Positions 1-8,807 of a stretch of DNA of 64,000 nt are shown piece by piece (within the stretch, counting starts at the first letter, position 1; every line of letters starts with the position of its first letter). The stretch is from assembly GCF_004006635.1 (NCBI RefSeq), contig NZ_CP034842.1, forward strand, positions 1,364,001 to 1,428,000. Direction: 5' to 3'. The position numbers and the translations under genes were made by a program. Below the pieces are notes generated by a model that saw nothing but the letters and a program-made list of their open reading frames with translations, did no database searches and was not told where the DNA came from. Origin of the DNA: Fusobacterium necrophorum subsp. necrophorum. GTDB taxonomy: Bacteria > Fusobacteriota > Fusobacteriia > Fusobacteriales > Fusobacteriaceae.

Positions 1-3000
1 ACTAATAGTAAGACAAAAATAACGAAAGGAAGTATAGAAGCAAAAGATAAAGCTTTGGGTCTTTTTGCTGATAATGCAAGCATTGAATTAGGAGGAGCAG
101 GAGAGGTAAAATTGAAGGGATCTGGAGCAGGAACTTTATTATTCTATAATTACACAGGAACGAATTCAAATGGAAGATTTGTCCTTAAGGATAATATTAC
201 AGGAGCTCTTACAGAAGGAGCAACATCATTTTACTTTAAAGATATCACTCCTAGTAGTGGTGCTGGAAGTACTACTGCTGCAAAATTAAACGAAATGTTT
301 GGAGGAAGTACTAAAAAATTAAAGTTATCTTTGGATGGAAAATCTACCCTCTTTGTAATAGATAATACAAATAAGAATACAACTTCAGTTCCATTGAGTA
401 GTGTAGATCCTGATCAGATAAATAATTTTATTGGAGATCATGTAGAAATTGATTCTAATTCAAAAACATTTAAAGCCTATAAAACTTCAAAAGGAACTTT
501 ATCAATAAATACAGATGTTAACTTGGATCATACAGAGGCTCCTAATCTGGATAAATATTATAGAGTAGATTTTATTAACTCCGATGTTACTGTGGAAAGT
601 GGTAAAAAAATTATAGGGACAGATACCGCAAAAATAAAGGAAGCAATCGCACAAGCGAATTATGTAGGAGCAACAAGTAATAGTGATACAAAAGTTATCA
701 ATAAGGGAATTATTGATTTTTCTAAAAAAGGAGTTACAGCAATTGCAGTAGACTACGCACAGGGAATCAATGAAGGAATTATTAAAATGGATGCAGCCAA
801 TGGGGATAATGAAAATAGTGTTGCTCTGTTTGGAGCTTCTAATTCCAAATTAATCAATGAACAAAGTGGAGCTATGGAATTGGGAGAAAATGGTGTTGGA
901 ATTTGGGGAGCAAATAAGATAACTTCCTCGCTTGCCACTTGGGGAAAAAATATTGATATTACCAATAGCGGAACAATAAAAGGAATTAGTGGAAAAGCAG
1001 GAATATTTGGAATTTATGCAAAGAATGATGTAGCAACCCATGCAGGAGCTACTTCAAAAATAACTCATTCCGGAGATATTGACTTATCAAGAAATGCAAA
1101 AAGTACCGGAATATATATGACAAACGGTACTTTAAATTCCAGTGGAAGCATTTCTTTGAAAGAATCAAGCATTGGAGTAAATGCTACAGATTCTACTGTA
1201 AATATAACAGCAGGAACTCATACTATAGGAGACAAATCTGCAGCCTTTAAATTATCCGGAACAACAGGAAATACATCCAAGTTTTTAGGTACGGGTGGAA
1301 ATATTTCCATTACTGGAAAAGATTCAGCTGTATATTTGTTGAATGGTGTTAATTTTATATCCGGAACAAACTTTACAGATAAATTAACCTTGACCTCTAC
1401 AAATCCTTATACCTATATCAATGCTGAAAGAAGTACTTTGAATTATGAAAACACAAAAACAGTTACAAATGATGAAACCATTTTTATGAATGTTAAAAAT
1501 ACCACTTATTTGAATTTAAAGTCCGGAACTGATATTTCTTCTACAAATACCAAGGTAACAGGGGTATATGCAACTGATGGAAGTTTTGTACATAATTATG
1601 GAAAAATTTCTTTAATGGGAGATTCTTCAGTAGCATTGTATGGAACTTATGACGGGCATAATTCAGCTTCTATCACCAATGAAAGCACGGGGAATATTGA
1701 AGTAGGAAAACATGGTATAGGAGTTTATGTAGTAAAACATATAGGAATAAATAAAGGGAAAATTAAAGTAGGAGAAAACTCTGTAGCAATGCGAACAGAA
1801 TTAGGAGAAGGAGAATTAAAAAATGAAGTTGGGGCAACTATCATTAGTACCGAAAAAAAAGCATTGGGAATGTCTCAAGATGGGAAAAATAATGGTGGAA
1901 AAAATATTTTAAATGAAGGTAGCATTACATTAACAGGAGATCAGTCTGTTGGAATGCATTCTGAAAAAGTAACAACGGCAAATCATGAAGTAAAAAATAC
2001 AGGAACCATTACAATAGGAGATTCTACTTCTCCTGCAAATCCAAGTATAGGAATTTATTCTGCAAATGGAAGTAACAGTGTAGCAGTAAATGATGGTAAG
2101 GTAGCAGTCGGAAAACAATCCATAGGAATTTATGGAGGAAATATTAATTCTGGAGTAAATTCAGAAATTTATGCAGGAGATGGAGGAGTTGGAATTTACT
2201 CAAAAGAAGGAACTGTCAAGATTGAAGATGGAGCTAAATTATCGATTGGAAAATCCTTAGGAAAAGGAAAAGAAGGAGTGGTTACATATCTGGCAGGAAA
2301 TAATCAAACGCTTGAAAGTAAAACTTCCAATATGTTAATAGGAGATGGATCCTTCGGGTATGTAATGACTGGTGATGGAAATACTATAACAACCGGATAT
2401 TCAGGAAATTCCGGAGTGGTATCTTTAGGAAAAGACTCAGTATTCATATATTCCAAAGACAAATCCGATACAGGAACAATTAAAAACTATAATCATTTAG
2501 TATCTACCAGAGATGGAAACTATGGAATGTATGTTTCAGGTAAGGCAGAAAATCATGGAAAGATTGATTTCAGCAATGGAATAGGAAATGTAGGAATTTA
2601 CAGTTACTTGGAGGGAACAACTTCTACTCCTGAACTAGTGACAAACCATGGAGAAATTCATGTTTCCAAATCTGATTTATTAACAAATCCCGATGATCCG
2701 AAATATGGAATTGGAATGGCAGCCGGATATGTGGTGGAAGAACCAAAACATTCCGGAATCAGAGTAACAAAAGGATTAGGAAATATAGAAAACCGTGGAA
2801 CAATTCGAGTAACAACACCTGACAGTATTGGAATGTATGCCGGAGGAGCAGGTTCGAAAGCCATCAATTATGGAAAAATTGAACTAAGTGGACCGAAGAG
2901 AAATATTGGAATGTTCATTGAAGAGGGAGCAGAAGGAATTAATGAAGAAACTGGAGTAATTACGACCGTTGGTTCCAATAATAAAGGACAAATCGGAATT

Positions 3001-4806
3001 GCTGTTATGAGAGGAGGAATATTAACCAATAAGGGAAAAATTCATATTGATGCAACGGATGGAATTGGAATTTTCTTAGCAGGAGCTATTGTTAAAAACT
3101 ACGGAAGTTTTGTATTAGATAAATATGATGATTCAAATAAAGCAGCTGTAGATAGTGCATTACAATTAGATAAGGTTACAGTAGGTAGCAATGCAAAAAA
3201 ATTAAAGGTAGTCAGTGCTGCAGATACCAGTAAAGAACTTGGAGATGGTTTGGACCATATCAAAATGAAGGTAACTCCGGGGGCAGCTAAAGCAATCATT
3301 ACCAGAAATGGAATCGTACAAAATCCGGTAACAGCACAAATTATTAATATTCCAAATAGAAAACCAAATGATATTCCAACTTCTTCCGTAGGAATGTATA
3401 TTGATACTTCTGGAATTAATTACACAGCTCCTATTACAAATATAGGACATTTAAGTTCTCTTCGAGAAGCAGATTTGATTTTAGGAACTGAGGCTACAAA
3501 ATATACACAAAGCAAAGATATTCAACTAAGTCAAGAGATGATTAAGCCTTACAATGAAATGATCCGAACTTCAGGAATCGAAAAATGGTCCATTTATTCT
3601 TCGTCTTTAACTTGGATGGGAACGGTAACACAAAAAGCAGACTTCACAATTCAAAATGCATACTTATCGAAAATACCGTATACTGTATTTGCAGGAGATA
3701 AAAATACGACAAGAGATACCTACAATTTTGCAGATGGATTGGAACAAAGATACGGTGTAGAAGCATTAGGAAGTCGTGAAAATCAAGTATTCCAAAAATT
3801 GAATAGTATAGGAAACAATGAACGAATCTTGTTACAGCAAGCTTATGATGAAATGATGGGACATCAATATGTGAATGTGCAACAAAGAATCCATGCAACA
3901 GGACAAATACTGGATCAAGAATTTAAATACTTGAAGGAGGAATGGAGAACTGCTTCAAAGGATTCGAATAAAATCAAAGTATTTGGAATGAAGGGAGAAT
4001 ACTCCACAGATACAGCAGGAATCATTGACTACAAGAGCAATGCTTATGGAGTAGTTTATGTAGGAGAAAAGGAAACATTCAGATTAGGAAATACTACAGG
4101 TTGGTACACAGGTATGGTTCATAATACCAATACATTCAAAGATATTGGAAAATCAAAAGAAGAATTATTACAAGCAAAACTTGGAGTATTTCATTCAAAA
4201 GCTTTCGATGAAAACAATAGTTTGAATTGGACTATATCCGGAGAAGGGTTTGTAGGATACAATAAGATGAATAGAAAATTCTTAGTGGTGGATGAAATAT
4301 TCCAAGCAAGATCGAGATACTGGTCTTATGGAATGGCGCTAAAGAATGAATTGAGTAAAACACTTCGATGGAGCGAAAACCTTAGTTTAAGAGGCTATGG
4401 AAGCGTGAAAGCGGAATATGGAAGATTCCAAAAGATTAAAGAAAAGAGCGGAGAAGTAAGGTTAGAAGTAAAATCAAATGACTATCTTTCTGTAAAACCG
4501 GAAATAGGAGGAGAATTCATTCATAAAACATCACTATCAGGAAGAAATTTCTTAAGTACCAAGTTGGGAATCGCTTATGAAAATGAACTGGGTAGGATGG
4601 CAAATACAAAGAATAAAGCAAGAGTTGCTTATACAAATGCAGACTGGTTCGGAATTAGAGGAGAAAAAGAAGATAGACGAGGAAATATCAAAACAGATTT
4701 AAATGTAGGATTGGATAATGAAAGATATGGAATCACAGCGAATGTCGGATACGATAGCAAAGGAAAGAATAAAAGAGCAGGTTTAGGGCTAAGAGTTATT
4801 TTCTAA
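1..4806 (+). CDS. Autotransporter adhesin-like outer-membrane protein (5' end outside window)
   Basis: The frame is open from base 1, so the N-terminus lies upstream and the TTG at 55 is only an internal codon. About 1600 residues are visible. The first ~1150 are Gly/Asn/Thr/Ser-rich repeats with recurring patterns such as N-x-G-T/K-I and S-V/I-G-I/M-Y, typical of a beta-solenoid passenger. The last ~300 residues alternate aromatic and polar residues and end in the terminal Phe (LGLRVIF) of a type V outer-membrane barrel. By family knowledge the barrel secretes the passenger to the cell surface. Large Fusobacterium autotransporters of this kind act as adhesins or proteases, but no protease motif is seen here. 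The gene ends just before a strong hairpin terminator. Confidence 0.9.
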   Translation, partial: TNSKTKITKGSIEAKDKALGLFADNASIELGGAGEVKLKGSGAGTLLFYNYTGTNSNGRFVLKDNITGALTEGATSFYFKDITPSSGAGSTTAAKLNEMFGGSTKKLKLSLDGKSTLFVIDNTNKNTTSVPLSSVDPDQINNFIGDHVEIDSNSKTFKAYKTSKGTLSINTDVNLDHTEAPNLDKYYRVDFINSDVTVESGKKIIGTDTAKIKEAIAQANYVGATSNSDTKVINKGIIDFSKKGVTAIAVDYAQGINEGIIKMDAANGDNENSVALFGASNSKLINEQSGAMELGENGVGIWGANKITSSLATWGKNIDITNSGTIKGISGKAGIFGIYAKNDVATHAGATSKITHSGDIDLSRNAKSTGIYMTNGTLNSSGSISLKESSIGVNATDSTVNITAGTHTIGDKSAAFKLSGTTGNTSKFLGTGGNISITGKDSAVYLLNGVNFISGTNFTDKLTLTSTNPYTYINAERSTLNYENTKTVTNDETIFMNVKNTTYLNLKSGTDISSTNTKVTGVYATDGSFVHNYGKISLMGDSSVALYGTYDGHNSASITNESTGNIEVGKHGIGVYVVKHIGINKGKIKVGENSVAMRTELGEGELKNEVGATIISTEKKALGMSQDGKNNGGKNILNEGSITLTGDQSVGMHSEKVTTANHEVKNTGTITIGDSTSPANPSIGIYSANGSNSVAVNDGKVAVGKQSIGIYGGNINSGVNSEIYAGDGGVGIYSKEGTVKIEDGAKLSIGKSLGKGKEGVVTYLAGNNQTLESKTSNMLIGDGSFGYVMTGDGNTITTGYSGNSGVVSLGKDSVFIYSKDKSDTGTIKNYNHLVSTRDGNYGMYVSGKAENHGKIDFSNGIGNVGIYSYLEGTTSTPELVTNHGEIHVSKSDLLTNPDDPKYGIGMAAGYVVEEPKHSGIRVTKGLGNIENRGTIRVTTPDSIGMYAGGAGSKAINYGKIELSGPKRNIGMFIEEGAEGINEETGVITTVGSNNKGQIGIAVMRGGILTNKGKIHIDATDGIGIFLAGAIVKNYGSFVLDKYDDSNKAAVDSALQLDKVTVGSNAKKLKVVSAADTSKELGDGLDHIKMKVTPGAAKAIITRNGIVQNPVTAQIINIPNRKPNDIPTSSVGMYIDTSGINYTAPITNIGHLSSLREADLILGTEATKYTQSKDIQLSQEMIKPYNEMIRTSGIEKWSIYSSSLTWMGTVTQKADFTIQNAYLSKIPYTVFAGDKNTTRDTYNFADGLEQRYGVEALGSRENQVFQKLNSIGNNERILLQQAYDEMMGHQYVNVQQRIHATGQILDQEFKYLKEEWRTASKDSNKIKVFGMKGEYSTDTAGIIDYKSNAYGVVYVGEKETFRLGNTTGWYTGMVHNTNTFKDIGKSKEELLQAKLGVFHSKAFDENNSLNWTISGEGFVGYNKMNRKFLVVDEIFQARSRYWSYGMALKNELSKTLRWSENLSLRGYGSVKAEYGRFQKIKEKSGEVRLEVKSNDYLSVKPEIGGEFIHKTSLSGRNFLSTKLGIAYENELGRMANTKNKARVAYTNADWFGIRGEKEDRRGNIKTDLNVGLDNERYGITANVGYDSKGKNKRAGLGLRVIF

Positions 4807-4816
4807 TGAAATGTTC

Positions 4817-4863
4817 AAAGGGATTTTAGAGATTTTGGAAATAAAAATCTCTTGAATCCCTTT
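4817..4863. terminator. Bidirectional rho-independent terminator
   Basis: A long two-part stem: AAAGGGATT (4817) pairs with AATCCCTTT (4855) and the inner AGAGATTTT pairs with AAAATCTCT around a short loop. T or A runs on both sides let it serve the autotransporter on the plus strand and the convergent biotin-carrier gene on the minus strand. Confidence 0.8.
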
Positions 4864-4901
4864 TGGTCTTTAAGTGGGCTTGTTGGAGTACTCTCCAATC
4901 C

Positions 4902-5264
4902 TTACAGAATTTCCATAACAACTTCATTAGGATTTATACTGTCTCTTTCTTTTTTGTAAATATTTCCAACAGTACCATTGCAGGAGGAGATTGCTTCATT
5001 CTCCATTTTCATAGCTTCAAAGACAAATAATAAATCTCCCTCTTTTACTGTTTGTCCGACACTGACGGCAATCATAGAGATGGTACCAGAAATAGGAACA
5101 GTAACCCTATCTTTTATAGTGGAAGTTTCTATCTCTATTTTTGGAGTAGAGATGATTTCATCCACTTTCGGGTTTGCTGTCTCTTTTGGAGCTCCCACTG
5201 TTGTTTCTTCAATTTCTATGTGATGTACTTTTCCGTCTACAGTCACTTTAAATGTTCTAATCAT
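4902..5264 (-). CDS. Biotin/lipoyl carrier protein (biotin carboxyl carrier of a decarboxylase or carboxylase)
   Basis: A 120-residue protein. The N-terminal ~20 residues (MIRTFKVTVDGKVHHIEIEE) are a beta strand pair seen in decarboxylase biotin subunits. A variable linker follows, then a C-terminal biotinyl domain with the EAMKMENE motif whose second Lys carries biotin. By family it shuttles CO2 in a sodium-pumping decarboxylase such as glutaconyl-, methylmalonyl-CoA or oxaloacetate decarboxylase. The start at 5264 has a good GGGAGG ribosome site. The frame also stays open for 49 more codons to a GTG at 5411, so an N-terminally extended form is possible. No alpha, beta or membrane subunit is adjacent, so its enzyme partner must lie elsewhere. 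Confidence 0.85.
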   Translation of the reverse strand: MIRTFKVTVDGKVHHIEIEETTVGAPKETANPKVDEIISTPKIEIETSTIKDRVTVPISGTISMIAVSVGQTVKEGDLLFVFEAMKMENEAISSCNGTVGNIYKKERDSINPNEVVMEIL

Positions 5265-5411
5265 GTCATTTCCTCCCAATAATATAGTTAAGATAGCATC
5301 TAAAAGAATCGGATCTATCTCTTGCTTTTTATGATGAATTTTTGCCTTCAATTTCTCTTTTTCTCGGAGAGGACCTCTAATCAATTCTTCAAGATATAAC
5401 ACATAAGTCAC

Positions 5412-5735
5412 CTCAATTTTTCTATATTCATTTTTACCAATTGTTAGTATAGCAGTTTTTACTATATTTCGTCAATTTTTTTATTTATTTTTCAAAAACG
5501 AGTCGAAAATTTCAAAAAAGTTGAGGCCACGAAATTTTCCTATTAAATTGGAATAATCTTTGTCTCCAACATTCCCTACAAGGTTTCAGACATCAAATCC
5601 GTTTGTGAAAAAATATCCTAGCCTATATTTTCATTGTAACATATTTCTAGAGAGTTTTTCAACTTATATAGACTTATTTATAGTCTCAAATTTTTTCACA
5701 CTCTCCTTGAAACAAGTATTAGGTATTTGTATTGT
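5412..5735. other. Intergenic, AT-rich, no gene seen
   Basis: Low-complexity AT-rich sequence between the biotin carrier gene and the type III CRISPR operon. The one long plus-strand reading frame here (5560-5799) is hydrophobic low complexity without a ribosome site and is not credible. A copy of a CAAGTATT-containing motif at 5707-5723 resembles the repeat that follows. Confidence 0.5.
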
Positions 5736-5785
5736 ATTTACCTTTCTTTTTGTATCAAGTATTGGATATATGTTTTTACTTTTAT
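5736..5785. repeat. Left copy of ~50-bp direct repeat bracketing the type III module
   Basis: This stretch begins ATTTACCTTTC and continues through TATCAAGTATTGGATATAT. It matches 12837-12887 (ATTTACATTTCAC, then GTGTCAAGTATTGGATACAT) at most positions. The two copies sit just outside the downstream and upstream ends of the type III operon. The first bases also resemble the local CRISPR repeat (ATTTACATTTCAC). Whether it reflects the boundary of an inserted module is inference. Confidence 0.55.
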
Positions 5786-5807
5786 TACTCCTTGAATAGA
5801 AAGATTT

Positions 5808-6701
5808 TTAAATGTTCTTTATAGAGATTTTATTTTTAAAATATTCTTCCTTTATTACTTCTACCAGACCATAAGGCAAGTGAGAAATAGGGTCTATATA
5901 AAATCCGTTTCGAATTTCTTTTTCATTGTTTGTATCTAATTGATTCAAGCTTGCTAGCAATCCTTTATAGCCACCCAAAAAAATCAATTTATGTTCACCA
6001 TCTAGATATCCTTGTAAACTTTTTTTTATATTTGATAATGTGTCGTACAGTTTTTTTTCGCTTAATTTCCATTTCTTAATTTTCTGATACCTGCCATCAA
6101 TTTCATTAATGTAATTTTCTATCTTTTGTGTGGTATTTTTATAATTGTTTTTCAATTTTTCTTTAAAAGTATTTTCCTCTACTTTAAGCAATATTTCTCC
6201 ACAAAACTCTGTCCCTGCTTGTAGCATTTCTACTTGTATACTCGGAAAAAACACATCTAATTTTGGTATTTTATATACTTTTGTAGAATCAATATTTTCT
6301 TGTTTTTCTGTACTTTCATTTTGATATAAATATTGAATTTTATGTATATTTTCCAATATTATTTCAGTTGGTTTTATTTCAATATCTCGAAATCGCATTT
6401 GACTACGAAATAGCTTCTCCTCTTGTTCGCCTATCACTTCTTTTGGAAAATCACAACTTTGGGCTCTCCCTAACAAAGCACCTTTTAAGGCAGAGGCTGG
6501 TATATAATAGTTTGAAGCAAATTCAAATGGTCTTTCGGCTTTCAAATTTCTATTACAATAACTGTAAAATGAATAAACAATTTGTATTTTTGTATTCTTC
6601 TCTACCTCTTTAAAATCAACTCCTTGGTACAATGCCCCTTCCATTCTTGACGACAATATCACTGGTGAAAGAGTTTTAAAAGTAATTTTTCCTTTAATCA
6701 T
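5808..6701 (-). CDS. csm5: Csm5-like type III CRISPR RAMP protein
   Basis: Last gene of the cas10-csm3-csm4-csm5 run. At about 297 residues it is near usual Csm5 length. N-terminal RAMP features are visible: ITFKTLSPVILSS, then YYIPASALKGALLGRAQ, matching the P-G/A-S-S/A-x-K-G motif of Cas7-fold proteins. Near the C-terminus GGYKGLLASL resembles the glycine-rich loop. In Csm complexes this subunit caps the 3' end of the crRNA. The ATG at 6701 is preferred to the one at 6707, because the GGAGG site (overlapping the csm4 stop) is 7 nt from it. Assignment rests on these motifs and gene order. Confidence 0.8.
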   Translation of the reverse strand: MIKGKITFKTLSPVILSSRMEGALYQGVDFKEVEKNTKIQIVYSFYSYCNRNLKAERPFEFASNYYIPASALKGALLGRAQSCDFPKEVIGEQEEKLFRSQMRFRDIEIKPTEIILENIHKIQYLYQNESTEKQENIDSTKVYKIPKLDVFFPSIQVEMLQAGTEFCGEILLKVEENTFKEKLKNNYKNTTQKIENYINEIDGRYQKIKKWKLSEKKLYDTLSNIKKSLQGYLDGEHKLIFLGGYKGLLASLNQLDTNNEKEIRNGFYIDPISHLPYGLVEVIKEEYFKNKISIKNI

Positions 6702-6703
6702 GC

Positions 6704-8059
6704 TCATCCCTCCAACTCCACAAAAAATGAATTTCCAAAAATCATGGCATTTTTATATAATGGGTTATATTGATTTCTAATACATTTACCGATTTGTTCT
6801 TGTATATCTTTTTCCCCTTTACCTACGATAACACTTCCATCAGTAATAAAACTTATAACTTTAGCTGTTTCATCATTGATTTCATAGGGTTTACGATCTG
6901 AAGAACTAATTTCCAAGGTTGATGCTTGCCAATCCAGCTTATTTTCATTTGGTAAAAGCATTCCCAAATTTAAATATCTTCTCCTTTCATGTGGAATTAT
7001 ACCCTTACTTTTGACTTTAATATTTAAACTTTGGCTATTTTCTATTCTAACGACTTCTGTAATTTCGTACGCATTATATCCTGAACTAGCTTTATTGCCC
7101 AGAAAACATGGATAAGATAGCTTTTCTTTTCTACTCATATTTTCCAATTTTTCAAATAAAATACAGTTCTGATCTATAGAAACAAAAAAGCAGAAAGAAA
7201 TACTATTTCCATCATTATTTTTCCCCTGTTTTTGAAAAGATAAAATAGGCAATGAATAGGCTATATTTGGTAAGCCTGGCCATTTTTTTGTTTGGCTCTC
7301 CAAGTGAAATTTTTGAATAAAATTCTGGCTCTTTTTAATATAAGCATACTCCTCTAATTTCTTTACTTCAAATACTTTTTTATCACTTCTTAATAAATTG
7401 CCAATATCCGTTAGCAATTTTTCTAAATCTTGTTTTTGGATAAAGGCCATTTTCTTTATGGTCTCATAAATTTCTTTTGGTGATAGTAAGTTTATTTGTT
7501 GTGTCTTACTATTATACTTTTGTAGTTGTTCTCTTATTTGATTCCTTTTTTCTTTAATTTCTTTCTTTATTTTTTCTATTTTTTGCTCTATTTTCACCTT
7601 ATTATGTGTATGAATATTTATGCTTTTTTTTAATTCTGATTTTAGATAATTTGCTTGTATATTTTCCATTTTTTTAATTTCTTCTTTTATTTTTTCTTTT
7701 TCATATTCCTCCTCTTTTTTTTCTTTATCTTTTATACTGATTAGCTTCTCAATATCTTCTACTCTCTTTCTTATATCCTTTCTATTTTCCTCTAGCTTAT
7801 TTATAATTTCTTGATTGGCGGATAAACATTCTTTTAATTTCTCCATAATATAATCTTTAGGCATTGGATAATATCCTAAAGGCATAATATTTGATATCAT
7901 GCATATTCGCTTTCCTGTCAATATATCACTTGCCAATTCATCTATTTTTTCTTTTTCATTTGCATCCAATAAACTCATTAAAAAACCAAATAATCTCTGT
8001 GAGTCTGGTAATACTGTGATTTCACCAATTTTATTCAATTTTATTTGAAATGTTTGCAT
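6704..8059 (-). CDS. csm4: Csm4-like type III CRISPR protein with coiled-coil insertion
   Basis: A Cas5-type RAMP that in Csm complexes holds the crRNA 5' handle and contacts Cas10. The N-terminal ~70 residues (MQTFQIKLNK, DSQRLFGFLM, LGYYPMPKDY) and the C-terminal part (CFLGNKASSGYNAYE, PHERRRYLNLGMLLP, DGSVIVGKG) fit Csm4. The protein is 451 residues against roughly 300 for typical family members. The excess is a Lys/Glu/Ile-rich helical segment at about residues 78-190 that looks like an antiparallel coiled coil. It has a clear TAAGGAG site 5 nt before the ATG, and its stop overlaps the csm5 ribosome site, so the two are translationally coupled. Confidence 0.8.
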   Translation of the reverse strand: MQTFQIKLNKIGEITVLPDSQRLFGFLMSLLDANEKEKIDELASDILTGKRICMISNIMPLGYYPMPKDYIMEKLKECLSANQEIINKLEENRKDIRKRVEDIEKLISIKDKEKKEEEYEKEKIKEEIKKMENIQANYLKSELKKSINIHTHNKVKIEQKIEKIKKEIKEKRNQIREQLQKYNSKTQQINLLSPKEIYETIKKMAFIQKQDLEKLLTDIGNLLRSDKKVFEVKKLEEYAYIKKSQNFIQKFHLESQTKKWPGLPNIAYSLPILSFQKQGKNNDGNSISFCFFVSIDQNCILFEKLENMSRKEKLSYPCFLGNKASSGYNAYEITEVVRIENSQSLNIKVKSKGIIPHERRRYLNLGMLLPNENKLDWQASTLEISSSDRKPYEINDETAKVISFITDGSVIVGKGEKDIQEQIGKCIRNQYNPLYKNAMIFGNSFFVELEG

Positions 8060-8068
8060 AGTATCTCC

Positions 8069-8746
8069 TTATTTAACGATTACTTTTACTTGCCCATAAC
8101 CTCTTGACTTAGAATTTCCGATTCCATAAAAACCATCATTAAATTTTAGTATTTGATTTTGTATTTCTTTTTTTATTTTTACAAAATCTACATTACATTC
8201 ATTAAAATATACATCTCGAAAACGAAGAATTCCCTCAAAATTTACTTTTGGTTTTACCACTCGATATGTTCTAGGTAGACTTGTCAAAGTGTTATGTTCC
8301 TCTCGCAAGGTATTTTTCGTTTCATATCTAAAATAATCCTTGTTATCTTTTTCTTCGTCTTGTCTTACTCGAAAATCAGAACAATAAATTCTTGGCATAT
8401 TGTTAATTCCCTCTATTCCAAATATATAATGAGCTTTCGGTTCCTTCTTATAATTTTCAATCTTTCTGACTAACTTTTCAATTTTACCTTCTTGAGAAAT
8501 CTCCTTATATTTTTCTAATAATTTTGTCAAAATACATTCTATATATTTTTGGGTTTCTGGTAGTTCAACTTCATTTTCTCGAATAATATTACGTAAAGCA
8601 CCCTTAAACGAAGACCCATGAATAATAGGTCGACCATTCTCATCTATAGTTGTCGATTGATCTGTTCCTCCTACTGAAAAACTTTCTGTTTGATTTCCAA
8701 TCAAGCAACTAGAAACGGTTGTCAACTTTACTTCTATTTCAAACAT
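8069..8746 (-). CDS. csm3: Csm3-like Cas7 backbone/target-RNA nuclease
   Basis: A 225-residue Cas7-fold protein. The motif GGTD (Asp29) followed by RPIIHGSSFKGALRNIIR aligns with Csm3, where the equivalent Asp cleaves bound target RNA every 6 nt, so cleavage activity looks preserved. The C-terminal FYGIGNSKSRGYGQVKV is the family glycine-rich loop. It would form the multi-copy backbone of the complex. AGGAGG precedes the ATG. It lies 61 nt downstream of cas10 with no csm2 between them, although csm2 usually sits at this place in type III-A operons. Confidence 0.85.
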   Translation of the reverse strand: MFEIEVKLTTVSSCLIGNQTESFSVGGTDQSTTIDENGRPIIHGSSFKGALRNIIRENEVELPETQKYIECILTKLLEKYKEISQEGKIEKLVRKIENYKKEPKAHYIFGIEGINNMPRIYCSDFRVRQDEEKDNKDYFRYETKNTLREEHNTLTSLPRTYRVVKPKVNFEGILRFRDVYFNECNVDFVKIKKEIQNQILKFNDGFYGIGNSKSRGYGQVKVIVK

Positions 8747-8807
8747 GATATTCCTCCTATAAAATAAGCTTTAAATTTTCCAATATTTTCATTTCACAAT
8801 ATAATAT

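Noticed and set aside
5560..5799. 79-codon hydrophobic frame upstream of the type III operon
   Set aside because: Low-complexity Phe/Leu run without a ribosome site, and it covers the left direct repeat.
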